64,000 bases of DNA from Acidobacteriaceae bacterium KBS 146. GTDB taxonomy: Bacteria; Acidobacteriota; Terriglobia; Terriglobales; Acidobacteriaceae. The DNA lies in assembly GCA_000688615.1 (NCBI GenBank), contig JHVA01000001.1, positions 744,001 to 808,000 of the forward strand. Reading direction: 5' to 3'. The position numbers and the translations under genes are program-made. Positions within the stretch are counted from its first letter, which is position 1. Every line of letters starts with the position of its first letter. This document shows, piece by piece, positions 45,655 through 53,902 of the stretch. Under the pieces are notes generated by a model that did no database searches, was not told the origin of the DNA, and saw only the letters and a list, made by a program, of their open reading frames with translations.

Positions 45655-46449
45655 GTGTTCCTGTACCCCGTACCCTACCAGAGGATGTCGTCCGCGCTCG
45701 AACTCGCTTTGCTCTCCTGCGCTCTACTCGGCCTTCGCCATGGGTTCGATTACGACCACCTGGCTGCGATCACCGATATTACAAGCGTGCAGCGCACCTG
45801 GCGGGAAGGCATGCGGCTGGGTCTTCTGTATGCCCTCGGTCATGCTTTGACGGTTGCCATCCTCGGAGCTGCCGTCATCTTCCTTCACCTCGGGCTTCCG
45901 CGTCACCTGGACGCGGTCGGCGAGCGGATTGTGGGAGCCACCCTGATCGCGCTTGCACTTTACGTGCTCTTCAGTTTCTTTCGGCGATCTTCCAACCCCA
46001 ACGGCTCCCACGCGCACGTTATTCCTGCCAGCCGCATTGCGCTTTTCGTCTCGGGAGCAAGGTATGCAAGCTGGAAGGTACGTCGTCTGAGAGATCCGGG
46101 GCTGGCGAAGCCTGAGCCCTTCCGCTTTCGCTACGATCGCAGCTCAGTCTTTGTTGTCGGCATCCTGCATGGCCTCGGCGCAGAAACTCCGTCGCAACTC
46201 CTGCTCTTTCTGCTGGCTGCGAATCTAGGAGGCACCAGCCGGGGATTTCTGGGGCTGTTCTGCTTTATCGCAGGGCTGCTGGTGATGAATACCCTGATGA
46301 CCGCATCCGCGTCCGGAATCTTCGCCTCGAGCAAGAATCGTCCCCGAGTGCAGCTGTTCGTCACCTCCCTGACGGCCGCTTACAGTTTCGTGATCGGCAC
46401 CATCTTCCTTCTGGGGATCAGTGACAAGCTGCCCGCCTTGATGCACTGA
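45655..46449 (+). CDS. NiCoT/NicO-like nickel (cobalt) transporter
   Basis: 264-aa integral membrane protein with about six hydrophobic segments. The nickel-transporter signature H-x4-D-H is present as RHGFDYDHLAAI (H29, D34, H35), followed by LGHALTVAILG in the next helix, matching the second conserved NiCoT motif. A later VGILHGLGAETPSQ adds another conserved His. The start is GTG 45655, with AGAGG seven bases upstream. It is co-directional with yiaK and larECB, the makers of a nickel cofactor, so nickel supply to that pathway is the natural role. A UreH/RcnA-like relative is possible. Confidence 0.75.
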   Translation: MFLYPVPYQRMSSALELALLSCALLGLRHGFDYDHLAAITDITSVQRTWREGMRLGLLYALGHALTVAILGAAVIFLHLGLPRHLDAVGERIVGATLIALALYVLFSFFRRSSNPNGSHAHVIPASRIALFVSGARYASWKVRRLRDPGLAKPEPFRFRYDRSSVFVVGILHGLGAETPSQLLLFLLAANLGGTSRGFLGLFCFIAGLLVMNTLMTASASGIFASSKNRPRVQLFVTSLTAAYSFVIGTIFLLGISDKLPALMH

Positions 46450-46477
46450 TTCGATACTCCTCAACTACACTTCCTGT

Positions 46478-47485
46478 ATGCTTCGGGTTCCCTTTGCTGA
46501 TCTTTACGCTGTTTTAGAGAAGACGATGTCGCGGCTGGGCCTTGCGCCGGAAGCGGCGCAGCTCTCCGCCCGCCTGTTTGCGGAGACGACCCGCGACGGA
46601 GTTTATTCTCACGGTCTCAATCGGTTTCCGCGCTTTGAGGCCATGGTGGCGAATGGAAGCATCGACGTAAATGCCCGCCCCACCTGCGCCGCAACATTCG
46701 GGAGCGTCGAGCGCTGGAACGGCAATCGCGGCGTTGGAAACGTCAATGCCTATCTGGCGATGCAGCACACCATCGAGCTGGCACGGAAAAATGGGATAGG
46801 GGCGGTGGCGTTGGCGAATACGAATCACTGGATGCGCGGCGGAGCGTTCGGCTGGCAGGCCGTTGAAGAAGGCATGTTCGCCATGTGCTGGTCGAACACG
46901 CTGGCAAATCTACCGGCATGGGGCGCCTCCGTACCGACGGTAGGCAACAATCCACTGGTGATCGCGGTTCCGCGCGCCCAGGGACATCACGTCGTCATTG
47001 ACATGGCGATGAGTCAGTTTTCGTACGGTGCACTCGCGTCTTATGCCAAACGCGGTCAGCCTCTGCCGGTTCCGGGAGGGTTCGACGCAGAAGGTCATCT
47101 TACGACCGATGCCGCGGCCATCGAGGCCTCGCAACGGGCGCTTCCGATTGGATATTGGAAGGGTTCAGGGCTTTCACTGGTTCTGGATATGATCGCGGCG
47201 ATGCTTTCCGGGGGGCTGGCGACCCATCAGCTTCCGTTGGAACCGACGCTGGAGGCGGGCCAGTCGCAGATCTTTCTCGCGATCGACCCTGCGAACCTTG
47301 CTTCCGCTGCCGAATTGAATCACATCGCCGATGGCATCGTGGAGCATCTTCACCATGCCAAACCGGCAAACCCGAATGAACCGGTTCGCTATCCGGGAGA
47401 GCAGACCCTTCACCTTCGTAAAGAGAATCTTCGTCTTGGCGTGCCGGTCGACCCCGAGATCTGGGGACGGATCAGTGCTTCCTGA
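46478..47485 (+). CDS. yiaK: YiaK-type 2,3-diketo-L-gulonate reductase (Ldh family oxidoreductase)
   Basis: 335-aa member of the malate/L-sulfolactate/L-lactate dehydrogenase (Ldh_2) family. Sequence detail points to the YiaK (DlgD) branch: DGVYSHGLNRFPRF, NHWMRGGAFGWQA, MSQFSYGAL and IGYWKGSGLSLVLDMIA closely match remembered E. coli YiaK. That enzyme reduces 2,3-diketo-L-gulonate to 3-keto-L-gulonate with NADH. It lies 28 bp after the nickel-transporter-like gene and 47 bp before larE. An alternative is a dehydrogenase for another hydroxy acid interconverted by the LarA-like enzyme. Confidence 0.8.
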   Translation: MLRVPFADLYAVLEKTMSRLGLAPEAAQLSARLFAETTRDGVYSHGLNRFPRFEAMVANGSIDVNARPTCAATFGSVERWNGNRGVGNVNAYLAMQHTIELARKNGIGAVALANTNHWMRGGAFGWQAVEEGMFAMCWSNTLANLPAWGASVPTVGNNPLVIAVPRAQGHHVVIDMAMSQFSYGALASYAKRGQPLPVPGGFDAEGHLTTDAAAIEASQRALPIGYWKGSGLSLVLDMIAAMLSGGLATHQLPLEPTLEAGQSQIFLAIDPANLASAAELNHIADGIVEHLHHAKPANPNEPVRYPGEQTLHLRKENLRLGVPVDPEIWGRISAS

Positions 47486-47532
47486 TGGGATCCTCGCTAA
47501 CCGCAAAGGAGTCGGCTAGCATCTAGAGAGAT

Positions 47533-48372
47533 ATGGAGCTTGCTTCCAAACGCGCGCTGCTTGAGGACACCCTGAGAGATCTTGGCAGTGTGATGATTGC
47601 CTACTCCGGAGGCACCGATTCGGCTTTTCTGGCCTGGGTGACCCGACAGGTTCTTGGCGACAGGATGCTGGCGGTCATTGCGGATTCGGCGTCGCTGCCG
47701 CGTGCAGAATTGGCGGCCGCTCTTGCTTTTACGGCGGAGCACGGTATCCCTACGCAGATCCTTCACACATCAGAGCTTGAGGACCCGGACTACCAACGCA
47801 ACGACTCACGGCGATGCTTTCATTGCAAAGATGAGCTTTTTTCCCGTATGGAGACTGAGCGCGGAGCTCTCGGATTCCGTTATCTCGCTTACGGCATGAA
47901 TCTTGACGACGGCGGGGAGTTTCGACCGGGGCAGCAGGCCGCGGCGCAACACAACGCGGTGGCTCCGCTGGTAACGGCACAGCTGACCAAGGCGGAGATT
48001 CGTCAACTGGCGCGCGAAGCGGGGCTGAAGCTGTGGGATAAACCGGCGTCTGCATGCCTCTCTTCCCGGATCGAATATGGCCGTCCGGTCACACGAGAGA
48101 ATCTCAGCCAGGTAGAACAGGCGGAAGAGGCATTACATGCTTTGGGATTCCCGCAGGTTCGCGTGCGGCATCACGGGGATCTCGCCCGTATCGAAATCGC
48201 GCGGGATGACCTGCCGCGAGCCCTGAACATGGATACGCTGGATGCGATCACCAAGGCGGTGCGCCGTGCAGGCTTTCTTTATGTCACGCTGGACACCCAG
48301 GGATATCGTTCCGGCTCGATGAATGACATGCTGCCCGCATCTGCAATCGCACCCGCTGCCGTGAAACAATGA
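47533..48372 (+). CDS. larE: LarE, sulfur transferase of nickel-pincer nucleotide biosynthesis
   Basis: 279-aa PP-loop ATPase. SGGTDS (residues 25-30) is the ATP-binding loop and KPASACLSSRIEYG carries Cys175, matching the sacrificial Cys176 of Lactobacillus plantarum LarE. Two further cysteines form RRCFHCK (C95, C98). LarE proteins with three active-site cysteines are thought to bind a [4Fe-4S] cluster and to act catalytically instead of losing their own sulfur; this one has that pattern. It converts the LarB product to the dithiolated nucleotide. It is the first of three contiguous lar genes. Confidence 0.93.
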   Translation: MELASKRALLEDTLRDLGSVMIAYSGGTDSAFLAWVTRQVLGDRMLAVIADSASLPRAELAAALAFTAEHGIPTQILHTSELEDPDYQRNDSRRCFHCKDELFSRMETERGALGFRYLAYGMNLDDGGEFRPGQQAAAQHNAVAPLVTAQLTKAEIRQLAREAGLKLWDKPASACLSSRIEYGRPVTRENLSQVEQAEEALHALGFPQVRVRHHGDLARIEIARDDLPRALNMDTLDAITKAVRRAGFLYVTLDTQGYRSGSMNDMLPASAIAPAAVKQ

Positions 48373-48379
48373 AACCGTC

Positions 48380-49702
48380 ATGCGCATTGCTTATCTCGAT
48401 TGCTTCGCCGGCATCAGCGGCGACATGTTTCTCGGAGCTCTTGTTGATTCCGGCGTTCCGGTCGAAGTTCTTCAGGATGCAGTAAAAGCCCTTTCGCTGG
48501 ATGCCTCCCTCACGCTGGACAAGGTCGATCGCAGCGGAATCTCGGCCACACAAATAAAGGTTCTTGAAGGCGGCGAGCCGGCTGAAGGGGCGGCTAAGGC
48601 CGGTCATGCACACAGCCACTCTCACGAGCATCCTCATCATCACCACGAAGAAAAGCAGAGCCACAGTCACGCGCACGCTTCTGAAGAACGTCATGACCAT
48701 GAGCATCAGCATGACCACAGCCATTCCCATACACACGGTCGCTCGCTTTCGGTGATTCGCAAGCTGATCGAGTCGGCCAAGCTTGCGGATGCGGTTAAGC
48801 GAACTGCAATTCATACCTTCGAACTTCTTGGCGCGAGCGAAGCGAAGATCCATAACGTCGACATCGAAAAAATTCACTTCCATGAGGTCGGTGCGGTCGA
48901 TGCGATCGTCGATATTGTGGCGGCGAGTGCGGGCATCCATGCTCTCGCGGTGGATGCCTGGTATGCCTCCCCTCTGAACGTCGGCGGCGGCATGGTGGAT
49001 TGCGCGCACGGACGCTTCCCTGTTCCTGCGCCCGCGACCGCCGATCTGCTCCGCGAGATTCCGACGTATTCGGCGCATGTACAGCAGGAACTGGTAACTC
49101 CCACGGGAGCAGCGCTGATCCGCGCCCTCGCACCCACCTTTGGCCCTCAACCAGCAATGCGGGTTCAGAGAATCGGATATGGAGCAGGCACACGGAATCC
49201 TAAGAATTTTCCGAATGTCCTTCGCCTCTCTATCGGCGAAGGAGGCGATTCCAGTCAGTCTTCCGTGGCTGTCCTCGAGACCGCAGTCGATGATATCTCT
49301 CCTCAGATACTTGCACACGTTACGGAGCGGGCTCTGGCTCTTGGAGCGCTGGATGTGATGTCCACCGCGGTGCAGATGAAGAAAGGCCGTCTGGGCACGC
49401 TGCTGACTCTTCTGGCAGAGGATGCCAAAGTCAAAGCGCTCGAAGACCTTTTGCTGCGCGAGACGAGCACGCTGGGAGTTCGCATCCATCATGAGCGTCG
49501 CTCCTGCCTGGACCGCTCACACGTGACGGTGAAGACAGCCTACGGGGAGGTTCGCATCAAGGTGGGGTCCCGTTCAGGGGAGATCTTCAATGCCGCTCCC
49601 GAGTTCGAGGACTGCCGCTCGGCTGCTGCAACGCATGGCGTCGCCATCAAAGAAGTCCAACAGGCAGCAATTGCAGCGTATCGCGCCAGCAGAGAGGGTT
49701 GA
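48380..49702 (+). CDS. larC: LarC, nickel insertion (cyclometallase) enzyme
   Basis: 440 aa. The N-terminus AYLDCFAGISGDMFLGAL is the LarC hallmark. Residues 76-119 contain 20 His in 44 residues (HSHSHEHPHHHHEE and similar), a nickel-binding or storage loop. LarC uses CTP to insert nickel into the pincer nucleotide. In L. plantarum the protein is made by a frameshift joining larC1 and larC2; here one uninterrupted frame encodes it all. It starts seven bases after larE. The nine bases before its ATG (GAAACCGTC) are identical to those before larB. Confidence 0.95.
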   Translation: MRIAYLDCFAGISGDMFLGALVDSGVPVEVLQDAVKALSLDASLTLDKVDRSGISATQIKVLEGGEPAEGAAKAGHAHSHSHEHPHHHHEEKQSHSHAHASEERHDHEHQHDHSHSHTHGRSLSVIRKLIESAKLADAVKRTAIHTFELLGASEAKIHNVDIEKIHFHEVGAVDAIVDIVAASAGIHALAVDAWYASPLNVGGGMVDCAHGRFPVPAPATADLLREIPTYSAHVQQELVTPTGAALIRALAPTFGPQPAMRVQRIGYGAGTRNPKNFPNVLRLSIGEGGDSSQSSVAVLETAVDDISPQILAHVTERALALGALDVMSTAVQMKKGRLGTLLTLLAEDAKVKALEDLLLRETSTLGVRIHHERRSCLDRSHVTVKTAYGEVRIKVGSRSGEIFNAAPEFEDCRSAAATHGVAIKEVQQAAIAAYRASREG

Positions 49703-49712
49703 AGAAACCGTC

Positions 49713-50471
49713 ATGAATCGTAACCGCCTTCTGGAACTGCTGGCCGCTGTAGAGCGCGGCAAGCTCAGTGCTGAAGATGCCTGCGCCAATCTCGCGAATC
49801 TTCCCTTCGAAGATATCGGGCACACACGGATCGACCATCACCGCGCATTACGCTCTGGCCTGCCTGAGGTGATCTACGCGGCGGGAAAATCTCCGGAGCA
49901 GACTGCGGAGATCTTTTCCCGCATGGCCGCTGCAGGCTCCGATGTGCTGGCAACCAGAGTGGACGAACCTACAGTGGCGGCCGTCCTTGCTTCCGTCCCC
50001 GAGGCGGTCCATCATTCGCAGGCTCGAGCGATGAGTCTTCGCCAGACAAAGGGCGAGGCTCGCGGCCACATCGCTGTCGTGTGCGCAGGCACCAGCGACC
50101 TTACCAGCGCCGAAGAGGCGGCGGTTACGGCGGAACTGTTCGGAACGCGGGTCACGCGTTTGTACGACGTCGGCGTGGCTGGAATCCACCGCCTGTTAGC
50201 CGTACGTGAGGAGCTGAACAGCGCGCATGCCGTTATCGTCTGCGCCGGGATGGAAGGCGCCCTGCCATCGGTGGTGGGAGGACTGGTGAAGGTTCCTGTA
50301 ATCGCCGTGCCTACTTCAGTCGGGTACGGAGCCAGTTTTCAGGGTGCGGCAGCGCTCCTTGGGATGCTGAACTCCTGCTCCCCGAACGTTACCGTGGTCA
50401 ATATCGATAATGGTTTTGGGGCAGCCTATACCGCTACCCTCATCGCCCGGGCCGCGGCGGGTTCTCAATAG
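49713..50471 (+). CDS. larB: LarB, NaAD carboxylase/hydrolase of nickel-pincer biosynthesis
   Basis: 252 aa. The C-terminal PurE-like domain shows VCAGTSDLTSAEEAAVTAE, VCAGMEGALPSVVGGL and LLGMLNSCSPNV, whose Cys222 matches the reactive Cys221 of L. plantarum LarB. LarB carboxylates nicotinic acid adenine dinucleotide and cleaves its phosphoanhydride, the first step of the cofactor. The frame is open into larC (49590), but MNRNRLLELL at 49713 is the natural start. It is ten bases after larC and completes larE-larC-larB. Confidence 0.93.
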   Translation: MNRNRLLELLAAVERGKLSAEDACANLANLPFEDIGHTRIDHHRALRSGLPEVIYAAGKSPEQTAEIFSRMAAAGSDVLATRVDEPTVAAVLASVPEAVHHSQARAMSLRQTKGEARGHIAVVCAGTSDLTSAEEAAVTAELFGTRVTRLYDVGVAGIHRLLAVREELNSAHAVIVCAGMEGALPSVVGGLVKVPVIAVPTSVGYGASFQGAAALLGMLNSCSPNVTVVNIDNGFGAAYTATLIARAAAGSQ

Positions 50472-50521
50472 TTTGCAGGTCACCAAAACCACTCTTATCC
50501 AGCGCATGGCATCCAAAAAGT

Positions 50522-51535
50522 ATGCTCCGTCGCGACTTCATCAAATCCGCCAGCGCCGCTGGGATCGCCTCCACGGTCTCGGCCTCACCCGCGCAAAATA
50601 AAGCGTCCCAGGCAATGGCCAGGCAGGAAGCTCCGGGAATGATCTATCGCGAGCTGGGGAAGACGGGTGAGAGAGTATCGGCTATTGGGATGGGGGGAGC
50701 CCATATCGGTGGCGGCGCAGATGCGGAATCAAAGATCCGCCTAGTGCGATCGGGGGTCGATCAGGGCATCACTTTTCTGGATAATTGCTGGGACTACAGT
50801 GATGGCTTGGCTGAAGTGCGCATGGGACAGGCACTTCGCGATGGATACCGGCAAAAGGTCTTCCTCATGACGAAGATGGATGGCCGGACCAAGGAGTCCT
50901 ACAACAAGCAGCTGGAGCAGTCGCTGGGCCGCCTGCAGACCGATATGATCGATCTGGTGCAGTTCCACGAAGTTATCCGGATGGAAGATCCGGATCGGAT
51001 CTTTGCACCGGGCGGTGCTATCGAGGCGGCGGTCGCTGCACGAGAGGCTGGCAAGATTCGCTACATCGGCTTCACCGGACATAAAGACCCCGCAGTTCAT
51101 CTGCGCATGCTTGAAATGGCCCAGAAGCATAACTTCCACTTTGACACCGTGCAGATGCCGATCAACGTCATGGATGCGCACTTCCGTTCGTTCACGAAAG
51201 AGGTCATGCCGGTCGCCCTGAAACAGGGGATCGGAGTGTTGGCTATGAAGACGTTTGGAAGTTCGTACATTCTCGACAGCAAGACGGTCGAGCCAATCGA
51301 GGCGCTGCACTATGGGCTTACTCAACCGGTTTCCGTAGTTATTACGGGAATCGACTCCCCGAAGATCCTCGAGCAGGCATTGACGGCCGCGAAGACCTTC
51401 AAGCCACTTAGCGAAGATCAGATATCAGCGTTGCTGGCAAAGACGAAAGATGCTGCCAGCGAGGGGCGTTATGAGCTCTTCAAGACCTCGAATCACTTCG
51501 ACGGAACCGCCGCAAATCCGAAATGGTTAGGCTGA
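50522..51535 (+). CDS. Aldo/keto reductase with Tat-like signal
   Basis: 337 aa. The N-terminus LRRDFIKSASAAG is a twin-arginine-type signal, so it may be exported. The catalytic pattern (DNCWDYSDGLAEVRMG with the Asp/Tyr pair, MTKMDGR with the Lys) and the TIM-barrel repeats fit the AKR superfamily. GKTGERVSAIGMGG is the usual N-terminal strand. It lies 50 bp after larB and could be in the same transcript. The substrate is unknown; an exported aldehyde or sugar reductase is plausible. Confidence 0.83.
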   Translation: MLRRDFIKSASAAGIASTVSASPAQNKASQAMARQEAPGMIYRELGKTGERVSAIGMGGAHIGGGADAESKIRLVRSGVDQGITFLDNCWDYSDGLAEVRMGQALRDGYRQKVFLMTKMDGRTKESYNKQLEQSLGRLQTDMIDLVQFHEVIRMEDPDRIFAPGGAIEAAVAAREAGKIRYIGFTGHKDPAVHLRMLEMAQKHNFHFDTVQMPINVMDAHFRSFTKEVMPVALKQGIGVLAMKTFGSSYILDSKTVEPIEALHYGLTQPVSVVITGIDSPKILEQALTAAKTFKPLSEDQISALLAKTKDAASEGRYELFKTSNHFDGTAANPKWLG

Positions 51536-51560
51536 CGTCTGCGCTGGTATCATCGATAGC

Positions 51561-51842
51561 ATGACGCAGCTTGATGTTCTGTACCGGTACGGCGTGCCGC
51601 CGACGGAGGCGAGTATGCTCGCTTTGGCCAGGGTACGCGAGGTCTATGGAGTTCGGTCGCTTCTCATCGATGAAGCCAAAAAGACTGTACGTGTGGAATA
51701 CGACGCTACACGTTTGAATGAGCCAGCGATTCACCAGCTTCTTCGTAGAGCAGGCGTCGACATTGTGGAACGCGTGACCCTGTTCACCGTGCCTCCGCCC
51801 GCGCCGGAGCCACAAACCACGGCAGCCCCCGCTACAAAATAA
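51561..51842 (+). CDS. Small ferredoxin-fold (HMA-like) protein
   Basis: 93 aa. The first about 75 residues show beta-alpha-beta-beta-alpha-beta periodicity with VREVYGVRSLLIDEAKKTVRVEYDATRLNEP (first 20 residues of that stretch: VREVYGVRSLLIDEAKKTVR), as in heavy-metal-associated-like folds, but the CxxC metal motif is absent. The tail is Pro/Ala-rich. It lies 25 bp after the aldo/keto reductase gene. Function is not known. Confidence 0.55.
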   Translation: MTQLDVLYRYGVPPTEASMLALARVREVYGVRSLLIDEAKKTVRVEYDATRLNEPAIHQLLRRAGVDIVERVTLFTVPPPAPEPQTTAAPATK

Positions 51843-51882
51843 GCTGCTGAGCCAGATTTGGTTTAGGATCGTATTGTCATAT

Positions 51883-51959
51883 GCGCCTGTAGCTCAGCTG
51901 GATAGAGCAACTGGCTTCGAACCAGTAGGTCGGGAGTTCGAATCTCTCCGGGCGCACCA
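51883..51959 (+). tRNA. tRNA-Arg (anticodon TCG)
   Basis: 77-nt cloverleaf with an encoded CCA end. Acceptor GCGCCTG pairs with CGGGCGC (one G-U), the D-arm is GCTCAGCTGGATAGAGC, the anticodon stem ACTGG/CCAGT holds the loop CTTCGAA with anticodon TCG at 51917-51919, and the T-arm is GGGAG TTCGAAT CTCTC. It decodes CGA (and probably CGG by wobble). Confidence 0.95.
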
Positions 51960-52313
51960 TCTTCAAGCCGATTGCAGTGCAGAGGGAGCCGCAAAGGCTC
52001 CCTTTCTTGCGCTTGTATCTTCTGTAGCGGCTGAAGACTGTTGCCGTAACAGGACGCAGGGGAAGCCTGGTTGAAGGTCTCTCCGCAAACTTCCGCGACT
52101 TGCGTCCGGGTTATGGAATCGCGGTGGCTGCATCGATGAACTTGCAGCGTGTGGATCTGAGCGGAGCAACGCTACGACGAGATTGTAATAGTACGTGTGA
52201 TGTTTCAAAAACGAGCGAGGGTGATCTTAGTTTTCCTATGCTTCATCTGCCTGATCAGGTTGCTCTTCAGCACGAAATTCGGTATCTTAAAAAGGTTGCA
52301 GCAATCGCAATGT
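51960..52313 (+). other. 354-bp spacer between two tRNA-Arg genes
   Basis: No gene seen. A terminator hairpin follows the first tRNA; the rest appears to be promoter and leader sequence for the second. Confidence 0.5.
51983..52008 (+). terminator. Terminator after tRNA-Arg(TCG)
   Basis: Eight-base stem AGGGAGCC / GGCTCCCT with loop GCAAA, followed by TTCTT. Confidence 0.8.
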
Positions 52314-52390
52314 GCGCCCGTAGCTCAGCTGGATAGAGCAACTGGCTACGAACCAGTAGGTCGGGTGTTCGAATCACTCCGGGCGCACCA
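52314..52390 (+). tRNA. tRNA-Arg (anticodon ACG)
   Basis: 77-nt cloverleaf with encoded CCA, 73 of 77 bases identical to the tRNA-Arg at 51883. The anticodon ACG is at 52348-52350 (A34 is normally deaminated to inosine, reading CGU, CGC and CGA). Acceptor GCGCCCG pairs with CGGGCGC perfectly. Confidence 0.95.
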
Positions 52391-52486
52391 TATCCTCTCG
52401 CAACTCTCTACCATCGATAATTAAGTGCCCCAAAGCAGTTTCCTCAGATCGTCGGGAGACAGCCTTCCGTGTCTGGAATTTGCCTT

Positions 52487-52515
52487 ACAAAAGCGAAACC
52501 GCCCGGGAAGGGCGG
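52487..52515 (-). terminator. Terminator of the M48 peptidase gene
   Basis: On the minus strand, CCGCCC-TTCCC-GGGCGG is followed by TTTCGCTTTT, 33 bp after the stop of the peptidase gene. Confidence 0.65.
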
Positions 52516-52547
52516 CCTCGTTTGATGAGGTGGAGAGAAGCGATCCG

Positions 52548-53708
52548 CTAGTCCCGACGTCCCAGGGTGGGCCGATCGTCAGAGTTGGACGGATTGTTCG
52601 GGTTGGAGGGGTCGTTGTTGCCTCCTCCCACACGTCGCAGCGTCGGACGATTGCCATCCTTCTTGTCGTTCAGCTTCCGCTTGTTTTCAATGCGTGCCAG
52701 CCGACTTTTGACGTCATCGAACTCTGAGGTCGAGACGATGTAATCAGGACGTGCCGGCATGATGGTCGCAATCTCTTCTTCTGAGCGGCCGATACGGTCC
52801 GGCGTCTGAGGATGGTCTGAGAAGACTTTGGAGAGCGTGCCGGGCTTGTGCTTCTCAAGTGCGGCAATCTTTTCAAAGAACTGGATGAAGGCCTGGGGAT
52901 CGTACCCAGCCTTGTACATGTACTGCAGTCCAAGCCAGTCCGCTTCGGATTCGTCGACCCGCGAGAACTTCAGAAATGCGATCGGCACCGCAAGCTGGGT
53001 GGCCTCGTAGATGCCGTATCCGGTCCACGAACCTGAGGTGAAGATGATCAGGGGGATAGAGCCGATTTGGGCCATGTTCATCTTCGTCATCTGACGAGCG
53101 GCGTGGTGGGCGCAGACGTGGGCGGTCTCGTGGGCCATGACGCCGGCAAGCTCGGCCTCTTCATCCGCAGCCAGAATCAATCCCGAGTTGACGTAAAAGA
53201 AGCCTCCGGGCAGCGCCATCGCGTTGATCTCGTCGGAGTCGATCACCTTGATGGTGAATGGAACCTTGCAGTCGGAGTTTTTGACGATGTTCTGGCCGAC
53301 GCGGTTGACATACTCATTGACGACTGGATCGGTGACCATGTGGGCCGACTTCTCGATCTCCATCGAGTACCCCTTGCCGCTGCGGATCTCCCAGTCAGTC
53401 GAGTACCAGTTTCCGAGTCCGCGGCCGCCGATGTTCCGGGTTCCAATGGCGTTCACGTCATCTTCGCTTCCGGCCTTGATATGTGGGTCCAGGGCCTCGC
53501 CCGGAGACGGAAGAGAGTCTGCCTTCTTGCTGGCCTCATCCTTGGCTGCCTTTGATTCAGCCGGCGTGGCGGTTGGAGAGCCGGGAATAGGTTTAGAGCT
53601 ACCAGGAGGGGGTGGCGGCGACGAGGACGGCACCTGTGTCGTCTGCGCGTAGGAGACAGCGGATAAAACCAGAATGGCAGCCAGACCGAGGTGCGTTGCG
53701 GGACGCAT
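52548..53708 (-). CDS. M48-family zinc metallopeptidase, exported
   Basis: 386 aa from ATG 53708, which has AGGAGA seven bases upstream; the longer frame to 53765 lacks support. A signal peptide (LGLAAILVLSAVSYAQ) and a Pro/Ser-rich linker precede the peptidase. The zinc motif is HETAHVCAHH (HExxH), with the third ligand in DESEADWLGL. YggG/BepA-like M48 proteases act in envelope quality control in the periplasm. The C-terminal tail is Asn/Pro/Ser-rich (NNDPSNPNNPSNSD), probably disordered. Confidence 0.88.
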   Translation of the reverse strand: MRPATHLGLAAILVLSAVSYAQTTQVPSSSPPPPPGSSKPIPGSPTATPAESKAAKDEASKKADSLPSPGEALDPHIKAGSEDDVNAIGTRNIGGRGLGNWYSTDWEIRSGKGYSMEIEKSAHMVTDPVVNEYVNRVGQNIVKNSDCKVPFTIKVIDSDEINAMALPGGFFYVNSGLILAADEEAELAGVMAHETAHVCAHHAARQMTKMNMAQIGSIPLIIFTSGSWTGYGIYEATQLAVPIAFLKFSRVDESEADWLGLQYMYKAGYDPQAFIQFFEKIAALEKHKPGTLSKVFSDHPQTPDRIGRSEEEIATIMPARPDYIVSTSEFDDVKSRLARIENKRKLNDKKDGNRPTLRRVGGGNNDPSNPNNPSNSDDRPTLGRRD

Positions 53709-53830
53709 AAGGAAGTCTCCTGTGGGAGCCGCCTCCAAAGCTAATTTGCGGACGCAGCTCTGCACTCTTTAGACGTAGTATGCGCCTGAAAGTTACGGGA
53801 GACAAACCCCGTGCGGACACACGTTATCGG

Positions 53831-53862
53831 GAAAAAATCCCGGGCCTGAAATCGGCCCGGGA
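53831..53862 (-). terminator. Terminator of the PEP-CTERM gene
   Basis: On the minus strand, the 9-bp stem TCCCGGGCC / GGCCCGGGA with a 7-base loop is followed by TTTTTT. It lies 40 bp after the PEP-CTERM gene's stop. Confidence 0.85.
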
Positions 53863-53902
53863 ATTTGGCGAAGGATGCATCCAGCGGTTCGAATGGAGTC
53901 AC

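Noticed and set aside
48284..49492. Minus-strand open frame of 402 codons across larC
   Set aside because: It is the complement of the His-rich LarC gene; no domain is recognisable and the Met/Val-rich tract is the reverse of the His-rich loop.
48380..49702. Programmed frameshift in larC
   Set aside because: Known in L. plantarum, but here the LarC frame is continuous from start to stop.
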